A DNA stretch of 64,000 nucleotides from Opisthocomus hoazin (taxonomy: Eukaryota; Chordata; Aves; Opisthocomiformes; Opisthocomidae). The stretch covers positions 6,324,001 through 6,388,000 of the forward strand of contig NC_134436.1 of the NCBI RefSeq assembly GCF_030867145.1. The letters run 5' to 3'. This document shows positions 22,611 through 32,560 of the stretch, one piece after another. Position 1 is the first letter of the stretch. Each line of letters starts with the position of its first letter. The translations under genes and the position numbers were made by a program. Below the pieces are notes generated by a model. The model saw only the letters and a program-made list of their open reading frames with translations, was not told the origin of the DNA and searched no databases.

Positions 22611-25600
22611 TTTACACCAGACGCGGAGCTGGCCCCTCTCTCGCTCGTATCAAAACGGCCGAAGCGCTCCAGCCGCCCGCGCGTTTAACAGCTTCGTGCT
22701 CCGGCCAGGCTCCGCTACCACCCCAGTCCGTAAACCACAAGCTTCATTAACTAATAGGTAGTTTTTCCAAGTGAAGCTTCACGGTGGTGTTTTGGGCACG
22801 GCTGCCCTCGGGGCGGGCGGGGAATCCTGCGCAGACGAAGCGCAGCGGAGGGGAGGCATCGCCGGGCTGCCGGGGGGCTCAGCCCCTGAGCGGGCTGGGG
22901 GGCTCTGCGCCTGCCGCCCCGTGGAAGTGCCTGGCAGCTGAGCACCCTGAAACTCCAGCTGAGGCTTTTCTCTGGCAAACATGGAGCTGATTTTAACGGC
23001 GTGATGGGCCTCCTGGATTTTAGCAAGGCTGCCGAGCTGTGCAGAGGCAAGCCTGGTGCAGGTGTCTGTCGAGAGAGGCCCAGTGCGAACGCTGGGCATC
23101 GCCCGGCTGTAAAGCGGTACCTGAACACGCAGAGTGTTCTGGCACGGGGCAAGCAGGGTGGTCTGGAAGGACAGGATAACGGCTCCCCTAGTTTGTTTCC
23201 AGCTGTCCGTAACTCCTCGTTGCGCAGAAAAATGGTGTGACGCTGGGCCACATCCTTCCCTTCCCTGCTGTTCCCTCTGAACACCCAGGGGTCTCAAACA
23301 CCCCAGCCCAGTGAAGGGGCTAAGCCTGAGAAGCATGTCAGATTAAATGATAAATAAAATATTATTTCTGCAATCATAGATAATTTACTGTCATATTCAA
23401 ATTCAGCTTCCCAGACTGGTACACGTTAGCTTCAGCAGGCACGCGGCTTGCTCCTTGTCTTCCTCCTGTAACTGGGCTGTATAAAGAACACTCTGCATTT
23501 CTGCCACCAGAAGGAATAAAAAGCTGTGTGCCGTGCAGAACTGGGGGGGGAGGGAAGCACGACAGCCTACTAACACAAATGTTCTCAGCGAGGAACGTAA
23601 TATGGACAGCTCTTACAGAGACAGTTCTTGTGCAATAACTTAAACAGTACAGATTACTACTTGGGGAAATAAAAGACAACATAACTTTGAAACTTGAAAA
23701 GCTCTTTCTTCGTTGTAATCAATTGCAATAATCCATGTCAGTGATTTAGATGAAGATCAACTTTACCTTTCTTTGCTGATGACACAAAACTAAGAGCAAT
23801 AAAAAACTTAAGTGCATTTGCGCACAGCTAATGGATTGGATGTGGCATGTGCCAATGGAAGTCGGTATGTATAATGCAGCACGCACTGGATGCCAAATTA
23901 ATGGGATCATTTGGGCATTCTGGAACACTTGTGGCATCGAGCTTAAGTCATTTAAGGAGCCTGGCAAGGGTTGACGACCTTCCATTTTCGAAACACTGAA
24001 GAAGCCCAGCAATACCGTAGGCAAACCATGATAATGAATTTTACCCCCTCCATCCAGCTGCTATAGAGTCCAAAGCTGGAAGACAATAAAACCACGACAA
24101 TGAGTCCTTGCCTGGTGTCCCTAATAACAAAATACGTAAAAATACAGCTTCAGCTGGACAGGGCGCCGAAGGCTCAGGCACACAGATGACAGACCGGACA
24201 CTGCCAGCCGTGCACGGGCAGTCCGACCCTCCTGCTAAGCTCGAGGACCTGCACCGGGCCGCGGGGCTCGCACCAGTTTGCCATGGCATCTGCTGCCCAC
24301 CTGGATTAGTTCCCGAAGGGAGCCGGTCATAGCACCCACGCAAATGCACCTTGCCACAGAACACACGTACCTGGAGAGGTGCAGAGGTTCGCTTGGACAG
24401 CTCAGACGAGTGACAGAGGGGACAGCAACAGCGGGGTCTAATCCCCGTGGTCCTCTCTCGGGGCAGAGCGGTGACGAAGGACCCAGCAAACACCACATGC
24501 TGGTAATAACGAAGGTCCCGCTCCCACTGACTCTCACGTGTGAAGGCGTGTGATGCTCCACAGCGAAGCGGAAACACTCCGCTGGACCCCCAGCAGGTAA
24601 ACACTTGCAGGCTCAGGCTGGGAAGCTCACTGAGGATCAACACGGTACCGTCATGTCCGTACAGATACTCCAGTTGTTACTGGGAGATTCACAATCCAGA
24701 GGTAGATTTCACTTTTTAAAATTTTATTTTATCCTTTAATTTTGAAGAATGGCCTAAGGTCTGGATTGGTGAGGGCGTGGCAAGCTCAGGCCCCTACTCA
24801 GTGGCGCACAGCACCCGGGCATCCAGCACCGCAGCAGTTCACCGGGCTCAGACCACCCGCCGCAGCGCGCAGCAGCACATCGCTCCCCCAGAAGTGCCGA
24901 AACACTCATCTGTGCCGCCTAAAGAGCGCGAGACCCACCTCAAACGTCTCTGCTCCGCACTCCCCAGCACCCCCCTCTCCGGGCACGTCCTACAGAGGAC
25001 GCGTCGACACTTCCGAACGCGCAACGCAGAGGTGCCTCTAGGCAGCTAGCGCCTGTTTTCCACCATAAGCTGGAAATTCTACTTCAGAAATCTTTAAGAA
25101 AGAATATTTTATCTCTTACCCTTAAACTGAATTCACGGGAGTAAAATGTCTAAATACCATTACTGCTCTAACCTTAACAGCAGATTTTTAGGAGATCTGA
25201 AATGCCCAGAAATGCAGAGACCCCCCCAAAAAAAGGGGGAAAAGCACTTAGGTGCCAAACTGCCACCAACTGTACGATAGCCCTGCCCGTCAAAGCTAAC
25301 TGGGTGCCTCCAGGAGACAAATTCAGACCCTCAAAAACAAGCGGGCACCCAGCAGAAATATTTATTCCGTTGCTGTGAGTCAGGAAAAAGTCAGGAGCTT
25401 AACGGACTGGAGGGAGCGGGCAAGGGAAACACACAGCACTGCAGGGAAATGCCCCAAGTAACAGCCTAAAGCAAATGGTGCGCTTACCCCCTCTCCCACA
25501 AACACCCACCCGCACAGAAGGCAAACGCTTTCACCCACCCGAACCAACTTGCTCAGGCCACGTAAGAGGAGGGATTCTACGAACTGGGGAGCACCAGGCG

Positions 25601-25649
25601 CTCACCTGGGCGAGTCACGGCCCTTAAACCATTCCTCATCAGCGGTGGG
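22611..25649. other. Gene-free flank
   Basis: Contains only the possible old CR1 remnant at 23715-23800. GC-rich frames at 22751-23336 and 24041-24643 show no domain. Confidence 0.5.
23715..23800 (+). mobile_element. Possible decayed CR1 reverse-transcriptase remnant
   Basis: A short stretch reads SDLDED in one frame and, after a shift, FADDTKLR. This resembles the CR1 segment DLDE...[10 protein letters not shown] seen at 19673-20161. Flanking sequence is not recognisably CR1. It may be an old fragment or chance. Confidence 0.4.
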
Positions 25650-25980
25650 GATGATTGGCGTGCAGAAATACATGCCTCAAGGAAAATTCATAGGCGTGAG
25701 GTGTAAATCTCTGTATTATTTATGTTAGCTATAAATGAGCTAAATTATGATCTAGCTGAGCATAACACTTTTGTAAACCAAAGCTTTGAATATTGTGTAG
25801 TTTGCATGTTTAACAGGCCTGGGCTTTCATCATGGAGTGGAGAAGGAGAGCTAACAACCCATTGATTTTAAGGCCCATTTAGGAAAAGAATTGCCTGTAC
25901 AGATCTGATCACCATGCATTACTTCGTAACATCTAATACCCTGGGCACAAAATAATGCTGAGAGAAGCAAATTACGGAGC
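25650..25980. promoter_or_regulatory. Candidate conserved non-coding element
   Basis: About 330 bases of non-repetitive AT-rich sequence with gctataaatgagctaaattatgatc-type tracts, gaatattgtgtag, and caccatgcattacttcg. It has the irregular, motif-dense texture of a developmental enhancer and is sharply bounded by GC-rich sequence. Confidence 0.35.
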
Positions 25981-27479
25981 CATTTTTATCCTGAGAGGGC
26001 TCATGCGAGCGCGGTACGGGGGCTGCTTTGGGTTTGGGCTTAAAGCGAAGTCAAGAGGGGCCCCGAGGAAGCGGTCCAGGCTCCTCCACGTGGCTCTGGT
26101 TACCCCGAGCTCTGCCTTGCACGTCCACCCACGCCGCTGCTCGGCCCGAGGTGGGAAATCACTTATGCACGTCATTAAGCAAAGTTCAGAAAGCCATTCG
26201 CTCAAAGTTAAGTCCGCTGATAATCCTTAACTCTTGTTGCCTTTTTCCATCCCCATTCAGCATACACGAGTTTTCCTGGGCTTAAAACTTCCAGAGAGGA
26301 GGGAACGTGAGCACACAGCGTGGGCTTTCCGGAGCGCACATGCACAGAGACAGCATTTCACTTGCGGATTTAAGACTGCTTCGGAAAGAACACCCAAATG
26401 CTAAGAATTATCAATTCCATGGCAGCATCAAGCACCAGCATATTAAAACGTGGCTTGGTGGGATGTGCAGCATCCTCAGCGCTCTCAGGCCACGCCGTTA
26501 TCACCAGGCTCACACCGCCCACGCTCAGATGACTCCCCGTGACTTAGCCGTGCTGCGATACAGTTACAGGGGCTGCTGCTGCCCTCACGCTGCCCGCACA
26601 CCACTGCTCTTTTTCCTCTGCTAAGTGGAGCGCTCTCAGGAGTCTCCCACGGAGGTAAGGGACTCTAGCAGCGAGCGGGAGCATGGGGATAAGCCACGCT
26701 CCCCCACAACTAGCCAGAACCCCTGCTGCAAGCAGGCTGACGCCAAACTGCTGCCCATACGCGACAGCCTGACTCCAGTTGTCCACCACACAGCCTAAGC
26801 ACAGCACGTGGATCAGGACACCAGCCAGCCCGGCCCCAAAAGGTGCCCTCTCCTCCACAGGGCACCCGCATCCCCCAGGATTTACGGCCCTTAGGACGGA
26901 CAGGCTCAAGCCAGAAGGTCTAAAGTGCGCACAAGCCCCCGCGGGCAGCTTGGTCTGCGGATGGACCTTCCGAGGCACACAGCAGGGCCCACCGGACAGC
27001 CCCGTCACACTGAGACAGGCTGCCAGGGAACACCGCTGTCGACCGCAGAGAGGGAAATGCACGTGTGCTCCCACCCATGTTTCTCTGAGGTTCCTGTAAA
27101 CGCAGCGGTGGGTTTACCGGACAGAGTAATTGGAGGTAACCCTCCCCTTCTGTCCCCTTCAGCACGACCGCTCACATCAGCACCCCTGTACCACCCAGGC
27201 ACCCTCGACGCCGATGCACAAGGCACCCCATCTCCCTCGTACTGGGCACATCCCAAAACCCAGAGGCCAGCTCCTCCGAAACAGAGCCCCCAGCCGTGAC
27301 CCCAGCGAGCCCACGCGTGCAGCTCCCGGTAGATACGCCCCGCTATCCGGTGGCGATTCAGGTGGCTGAGATGGAAGCCACTGGTTTCTGAGATCCAGCT
27401 GCCTGCAGCGTGCCCCACGGGCGAGGGGAGCCCGAGCCCTGCCTGGGCCGTCACTGCCAAGTTCAGACCTGCCGGTGCT
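25981..27479. other. Gene-free flank
   Basis: CT/GC-rich sequence with overlapping frames on both strands (26544-27502) and no recognisable domain or repeat. Confidence 0.5.
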
Positions 27480-28700
27480 GCTTCCGCAACCGGGCTGCGC
27501 ACGCTGTGCGGCTTCGCGCTGGATCCTGGCCCGCCACGGCGCCGGTCGCTGCGATGCGCAGCATCGTCACGCTCTCTGCGAACGCGCAGCGCTCCGGCTG
27601 ACGGCAGGCTGGGAAGGCAGGGATACAGAAGTTTACGGTCACGGGGCGCTCGAACAGCTAAAGAACAAGGCTGGCTCGAAAATAACGCGGGTTAGAGATG
27701 TTAGGGGGACAGACAAAGCGCAAAATGGGATGGGGTGCCCGTTTATTCCGCCCCCTGCCCCGGCGTTATCTGGAGCGTGACTGTTCCACGCCGCAGTGTT
27801 TTCCCCCGGCTGCTCTGCCCACGGCGGGCACCTCGCCCCGCTCCCCCCCGCGCTGCCTGTGGTGCCGGGGCCGCATCCCGGGCACCGGGGGCACCGGGAC
27901 CGGCCGAGCCACGGCGGCTGCGGGGCTCAGCGTGGGGCCACGCACGGCGTGTGCCCGCACCCCGGCCGGGGATACATTTCCCCGTTATCCCCGCCCCCCG
28001 CCCAGTGTTTCCCAGCCCGTATTCCTGGCTGGCGAACGTTAACCGGGCGAGCAGCCGCCCGGTCCCAGCACCATCGCGACACGCGCGACAGGATTCGGCC
28101 CCGCTTTCGGATCGCCGCAGCCTTGCCCCGACAACCCGAATCCCGGCTGCGACCCGAGCCGGCGCTCAGCAGCGGAACGCGCCCCCCAGACCCCCTTTGC
28201 CGGGCCGGGGGAACGGCGCTGGGGGTCTGCAGGCTCCCGGTGACCGGGGGGGCCCGCGGCGGGGGTGGGGGTGGAGGGGGGCAAACAGCATCCCCGCGGC
28301 TTCCAACACCGCCACGCTGGCGGCTTCCCCCATCGCCCGGACGCGCAGAGTTTGGTCTTAAAAATAACACACACACACCCCCCCCGGGTTATTCCTACGC
28401 GGCCACACGCCGCCCCGCAGCCCACGCGTGTGCGGGAAAACGAAAAGCGCGGGGCTCGGTACCGAGGGGGGGAAAAAAACCAGCGGGGTCCCGGGCGGCC
28501 GCTCCCACGCCGTGTTTCCCCCCCCCGTCCCACCCCCGGGGCTGCTCCCGGCCGCTCCCCCCCCGGCCCCGGCTCCTCACCTCCCTCCCTCCGTCGGTCC
28601 GTCCGTCCGTCCGTCGGTCCCCCGGCTGCCGCCCACCCCGCAGCGGCCCGGGCTCGGCTCTCCCCCGGCTCGGCAGGCAGGCAGGCAGCGGAGAGGCGTT
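27480..28700. other. CpG-rich block 3' of TLX3 with no recognised exon
   Basis: Very GC- and CpG-rich sequence with C-runs, separate from the island over exons 1-2. All frames are open over long stretches for that reason. No homeobox, splice-bounded exon or known family was seen. It may be the 3' shoulder of the TLX3 CpG domain or the start of a non-coding transcript. Confidence 0.5.
28577..28622. repeat. CCTCC then (GTCC)n microsatellite
   Basis: Tetranucleotide cctc/gtcc repeats within the CpG-rich block between the TLX3 3'UTR and the 3' flank. Likely polymorphic. Confidence 0.8.
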
Positions 28701-28719
28701 GTTTGGTTTTTGTTTTTTT

Positions 28720-29499
28720 TTTTTTTTAAAGAAAAAAACCCGTTTATTTACACGTCTCGGCAAGTACAAAGTATTATACATGGTCTGCGTCAACCCCAAA
28801 TCTTCTTTATTATGAAACATAAGGCGCTTTCTCTAGAGTGGGTGGCGGGGGGAGAGGGTGCGGGGGCTGTTTCGGGGCGCTGAAGCTCGCCGGCTGGGAA
28901 AGCGAGGGCGAAACCGAGCGCGGGTTGCCTGGAAGGAGCCCTTATTACTACGGTGAATAAATTACAGCTGACATTAACTTCACCTGGGACAGATGGAAGC
29001 CACCGCTTTTCAGCTCGATGGGGTTTCCTCAGCTAATGAGTCGTCGCCGGCTCCTCTCGGTCCCCTCCGCTCAGCGATATAGGGAGGTTTATTATTATTA
29101 TTATTATTTTTTAAACTATCCTCAGAACAGGAAGGAGGAAAAAAAAAAAGAAAAAAAATAGCCTTTTGTTCCAAAGCCAACACAAAATACCTCTGTTCAG
29201 ATTTCGATATAAATAATCGAGGCTTTATATAACTCCATATTAATAGTGCCCAAAATCTCGATGCATAAATAAATTAAATTATTAACACTTCTTACAAAAA
29301 GTGACATTTTTTCTTCCCTTCCTAGCGGAACATCGACACGAATATACAAAGCGGAGCGAGGGCAGCGCCCGGCGGCTCCGCTCCGCGCCGGCCCCCGGGC
29401 AGCCCCGCTCGCCGCCCCCCGCGCCCGCCCCGTCGGGGGGCCGGGGTCGGTGGGGGGGGGGATGGGGGGGCAGTCCGCTGCGCTGCCGGCGCGCTGGGC
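28720..29499 (-). other. TLX3: TLX3 3'UTR with candidate poly(A) sites
   Basis: Downstream of the TLX3 stop the minus strand has AATAAA at 29093-29088, 28811-28806 and 28748-28743. The most distal signal is preceded within about 40 bases by three TGTA motifs, the known contact of the CFIm cleavage factor, which favours it as a genuine end and would give a 3'UTR of about 770 bases. The proximal signal would give about 420 bases. The UTR also holds an ATT/AAT trinucleotide run near 29088-29110. The exact end is inferred, not seen. Confidence 0.55.
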
Positions 29500-29710
29500 T
29501 CAGACGAGCGAGGTGACCGGGGGGATCTTGGCGGTCTCCTCCTCCCAGGGCTGCAGGTTCTGGAGGGCGAAGAGGGACGAGTTGTGCAGGCAGAGCGGGT
29601 CGGGCTGGATCGACTCGTTCAGAGACTTCTGGAAGGCGTCGTGCTGCAGCTGCAGCATCAGCCGGCTGGCCTGCTGCCGCTCGGCCTCCCGCTCCTCCGC
29701 CGTCTGTCGC
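29500..29710 (-). CDS. TLX3: TLX3 coding exon 3 (C-terminus)
   Basis: This exon encodes the end of R220 through V289 and the stop codon. It starts [13 protein letters not shown], finishing the homeodomain, and continues with the TLX tail containing [19 protein letters not shown]. The acceptor is ccccggcag|GCGACAG. The same frame stays open upstream into the intron for more than 120 codons of Lys/Gly-rich minisatellite sequence; those codons are intronic and not part of the protein. Confidence 0.95.
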
Positions 29711-32125
29711 CTGCCGGGGGACACGCTCAGCCCCGGCGGCCGGCCACCCGCCCACCCACGGCCGCCAGCGGGGGGGGGGGGGTCCCGCCCGGAGGGAAGC
29801 GCCTGCGGACCCCCCATCCCGCTTCCCCGCCGGCCCGGCTTCCCAACGCCCCCCCCGCTGTCGCCGTGTCCCCTCCGGCGGCTCGCGAGCCATTCCCCCG
29901 GTTTCCGAATCGCCCCTCGGTTTGCCCAGCGGTCCCTCAGTTTTCCCAACGATCTCCTCGTTTTTCCCAACGATCTCCCGGTTTTTCCTACCGATCCCTC
30001 GGTTTTTCCTATGATCCCTCGTTTTTTTTTTTTTCCAGCGATCCCCCGTTTTTTTCCAACGATTCCCCGGTTTATCAAACAATCCCTCGGTTTTTTTCAA
30101 ATGATCCCTTGCTTTTTTTCCAATGATTCCCCTTTTTTCAACGATCCCTCGGGTTTGGTTTTTTTTTTTCCAACGATTCCCCGTTTTTCCAGCGATCCCT
30201 CGGGGTTTTTTTTTCCAACTATTTCCCCGTTTTATCAAATGATCCCTCGTTTTTTTCCAACAATCCCTCGTTTTTTTCCAACGATTCCCCATTTTATCAA
30301 ACAATCCCTCGTTTTTTTTCCAACGGTTCCCCGTTTTATCGAACATTCCCTCATTTTTTCCAAGGGATCCCCGTTTTCTCCAACAGTTCCCCGTTTTTTC
30401 CAGCAGTTCCCCGTTTTTTCCAAGTTTCCTGTTTTTTTCCAACAATCCCTCATTTTTTCCCAAAGATTCCCCGTTTTTCCTAGCAGTTCCTCAATTTTTC
30501 CAACAGTTCCCCGTTTTTCCCAACAGTCCCTCGTTTTTTTCCAACGATTCCCCGCTTTATCAAACAATTTCTCCTTTTCTCCAACGATCCCCCGTTTTTT
30601 CCAGCAGTTCCCCATTTTTTCCAACAATCCCTCGGTTTTTTCTCCAACAATTCCCCGCTTTTCCCCAAGCTACCCATTTTTTCGAACAGTTCCCCGTTTT
30701 TTTCCGACAGTTCCCTGTTTTTCCAACAGTTCCCCCTTTTTTCCAAGGATCCCTCGTTTTTTTCCAACAGTTCCTCGTTTCTTCCAACAATTCCCCGTTT
30801 TTTCCAACAGTCCCTCATTTTTCCCAACATTTCCCCCTTTTTCGAATGGGGGCTATAAAACCCGAAAATATAAAACCCCCAAACCAATAATAACAATAAC
30901 AATAATAATAATAATAATAATAGTAATAGTAATAATAACAACGGGATAGCAATAAAACCCCCCGCCCCGAGCGCGCTGCTGCCGGGAGCCGGCGGGGCCC
31001 GGCCGGGGCTCCCGGGGGGGGGGGCCGGGGGAAGCCGGGCCGGGGGAGGGGGCCCGGACGGGGCGGCCCCGGGGGCGCGGGACTCACCGCCACTTGGTGC
31101 GCCGGTTCTGGAACCAGGTCTTCACCTGGGCGTCCGTCATCTTGAGGGACTTGGCGAGGGCAGCGCGCTCGGCCGAGGCCAGGTACTTCTGCCGGTGGAA
31201 GCGCTTCTCCAGCTCGCAGATCTGCACCCGGGAGAAGGAGGTCCGCGGCTTCTTGCGCTTCGGCGGGGTCCGGTTCTGGTAGGGGTGCCCGATCCGCCGC
31301 GTCACCGTGAAGGGCGTCAGGGCCGCCGCCGCTGCCCGGGTGGGAAGCACGAGGAGGGGGGCGTCAGCCCCGCGGCCGCACGGTGCCGGCCGCACCCCGA
31401 ACACCCCTCCCGGGGCCGCGGCTCTGCCCGACGGCCCCCCACCCCCGTCGGGACTGGGTCTCCCCGGGGTCCCGCTCCCGCGCCTCACCGAGAGGTGCGG
31501 GGCCCGGCCGCCCCCCCGGGGCACCCCGCCGCTTCTCGGGCCGCGGGCGACGGGCAACGTCCGGCGGGCCGCCCGCGCTTCGATTCCCGCGGCTGCTCCC
31601 GCCGATATTTCGTTTGCCGCAATTATTCTCCGCCCGCCGGCTCGCTGCCGGTCGGGGGTCGGGGCGGGGGGTGCCGCGGGCCGGCTGCGGCGCCCGCCCC
31701 GCTGCCTTACCCGTGAAGCGGTCCTTGACGAAGCGCCTGCTGCTCTCCATCCAGGGGAAGTTGAGGCCGCCCAGGCCGGGGACGGCGGGCACGGCCGGGA
31801 TGGCGCCGGAGATGGGCGGCGGCACGGCGCCGGGGATGGGCCGGTGCGCCGGCACCCGGATCACGCCGGCCGGGGCCAGGCTGAGGTTGACGCCGTACGA
31901 TGCCGAGTCCTCGAAGGGCGCGGCGATGGCGGGGAAGGGGGCCGGCAGCGCCGGGTAGGGCCCGCCGCCGCGCCCGCCCAGGAAGGCCGCGCCGTCGGGG
32001 CCCCGGGGGGGCGGCGGGGGAGCCGCGCTCTCCTGCTCGGGGCCGTTGAGGATCTGGTCGATGCCGAAGCTGATGGGCTCGTGCGGGTGCGGGTGCGGGC
32101 CCTGCGCGCCCGCCGGCGGATCCAT
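29500..32125 (-). CDS. TLX3: TLX3, T-cell leukemia homeobox 3 transcription factor (three coding exons)
   Basis: Coding exons are 32125-31711, 31331-31088 and 29710-29500, with GT-AG junctions; they join in phase to 289 codons plus a stop, against 291 residues in human TLX3. The protein is a nuclear DNA-binding factor of the TLX/HOX11 family, known to specify glutamatergic over GABAergic fate in dorsal spinal and sensory neurons. Visible motifs: an EH1-like FGIDQIL at residues 20-26 (Groucho-type repressor contact), a PBX-contact FPWME at 123-127, and a homeodomain at 164-223 with W211, F212, N214 and R216 intact and the family-specific Thr at homeodomain position 47 (T210). The C-terminus ends PPVTSLV. 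The start is chosen because family members begin just before HPHEPISFG and the ATG has A at -3 and G at +4; the frame is also open upstream, through a GAG run, into the promoter. TLX1 is the alternative, but the alanine run before LTPFTVTRR and the RANBP17 neighbour favour TLX3. Confidence 0.97.
29900..30850. repeat. Pyrimidine-rich minisatellite in TLX3 intron 2
   Basis: About 950 bases consist of a degenerate tandem unit of roughly 19-23 bases. On the plus strand it is a T-run, then CCAACA or CCAACGA, then TTCCCCG or TCCCTCG. By length there are about 45 units, none identical over long stretches. The plus strand is nearly all pyrimidine, so the TLX3 transcript is purine-rich here. Read on the minus strand it gives a false Lys/Gly-rich protein with repeated GNCWKK- and RGIVGKK-like blocks. 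Confidence 0.9.
30888..30945. repeat. (AAT/AAC)n microsatellite in TLX3 intron 2
   Basis: A run of AAT and AAC trinucleotides, with two AGT interruptions, directly follows the pyrimidine minisatellite and abuts the GC-rich end of intron 2. It is likely length-variable between individuals. Confidence 0.9.
31088..31331 (-). CDS. TLX3: TLX3 coding exon 2 (most of the homeodomain)
   Basis: This exon encodes residues 139-220, starting with the alanine run and [21 protein letters not shown] and covering homeodomain positions 1-57. The acceptor is a cag preceded by a short pyrimidine stretch, and the donor is TGGCG|gtgag. The split codon R220 falls inside the third helix, just after the DNA-contacting WFQNRR, which is the conserved TLX splice position. 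Reading on into intron 2 without splicing meets a TGA immediately after R220. Confidence 0.96.
31711..32125 (-). CDS. TLX3: TLX3 coding exon 1
   Basis: This exon encodes residues 1-138 plus the first base of codon 139. It holds the EH1-like motif, a proline-rich linker with five consecutive prolines at residues 36-40, a segment containing [18 protein letters not shown], and the FPWM motif near its end. The donor on the minus strand reads CACGG|gtaag. The exon lies inside a CpG island and is very GC-rich, so other frames and the opposite strand are also open through it. Confidence 0.95.
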
Positions 32126-32560
32126 CCTCCCGCCCTCCTCCTCCTCCTCCTCGGCCGCCGCTATAAGCCCGCCGCCGCTCCGCGCCCCGCCGGCCGGGCC
32201 GGCCCCGCCGCGCGCCCACACCAAACTTTGCCGAGCGCGCGCCGCCCCGTCATCTCCTCGGGGCCGCCGCGCGCCCCGCGCCGCGTGCGCCCCCCGCGCC
32301 ACCCCCCCCACCCCTCCCCGCACACCCCCACCCCCACCCCCCCCCCCACGCCTCCGTCGCCATTGGCCGCCGCCGCCCGGCCTCTGCGCTCCCATTGGTT
32401 CCCGCCGCTCGGCACCGGCTACCGCGCCCGGGCGCGGGGGGCCCCGCCGCCGCCCCCCCCCCCCCCCCCCCCCGCCGCCGCGGTGACATCACTGGGGCGC
32501 GCGAACAATGGGGCGGCGGGCGGGGCCGGGGCGGGGGGCGCGGGGGGCCCCGACGGCCGG
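32126..32560 (-). promoter_or_regulatory. TLX3: TLX3 promoter region (CpG island)
   Basis: The sequence just upstream of the TLX3 start is extremely CpG-rich. On the minus strand it carries two CCAAT boxes (32366-32362 and 32398-32394), an ATF/CREB-like TGATGTCA at 32491-32484 and a SOX-type CATTGTT at 32510-32504. A run of 21 cytosines on the plus strand at 32453-32473 gives G21 on the coding strand. Paired CCAAT boxes in a CpG island fit a developmental-gene promoter. The start site itself cannot be placed from sequence. Confidence 0.6.

Noticed and set aside
29282-30463. 393-codon minus-strand frame with Lys/Asn-rich repeats
   Set aside because: It is the intron 2 minisatellite read in a frame different from exon 3; no gene family matches.
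29450-30949. 499-codon plus-strand frame rich in Phe/Pro/Ser
   Set aside because: It is antisense to TLX3 exon 3 and reads the opposite strand of the minisatellite.
32161-32167. TATA-like sequence near the TLX3 start
   Set aside because: It is about 35 bases from the ATG, which would leave almost no 5'UTR; the minus strand reads TTATA rather than a good TATA box.
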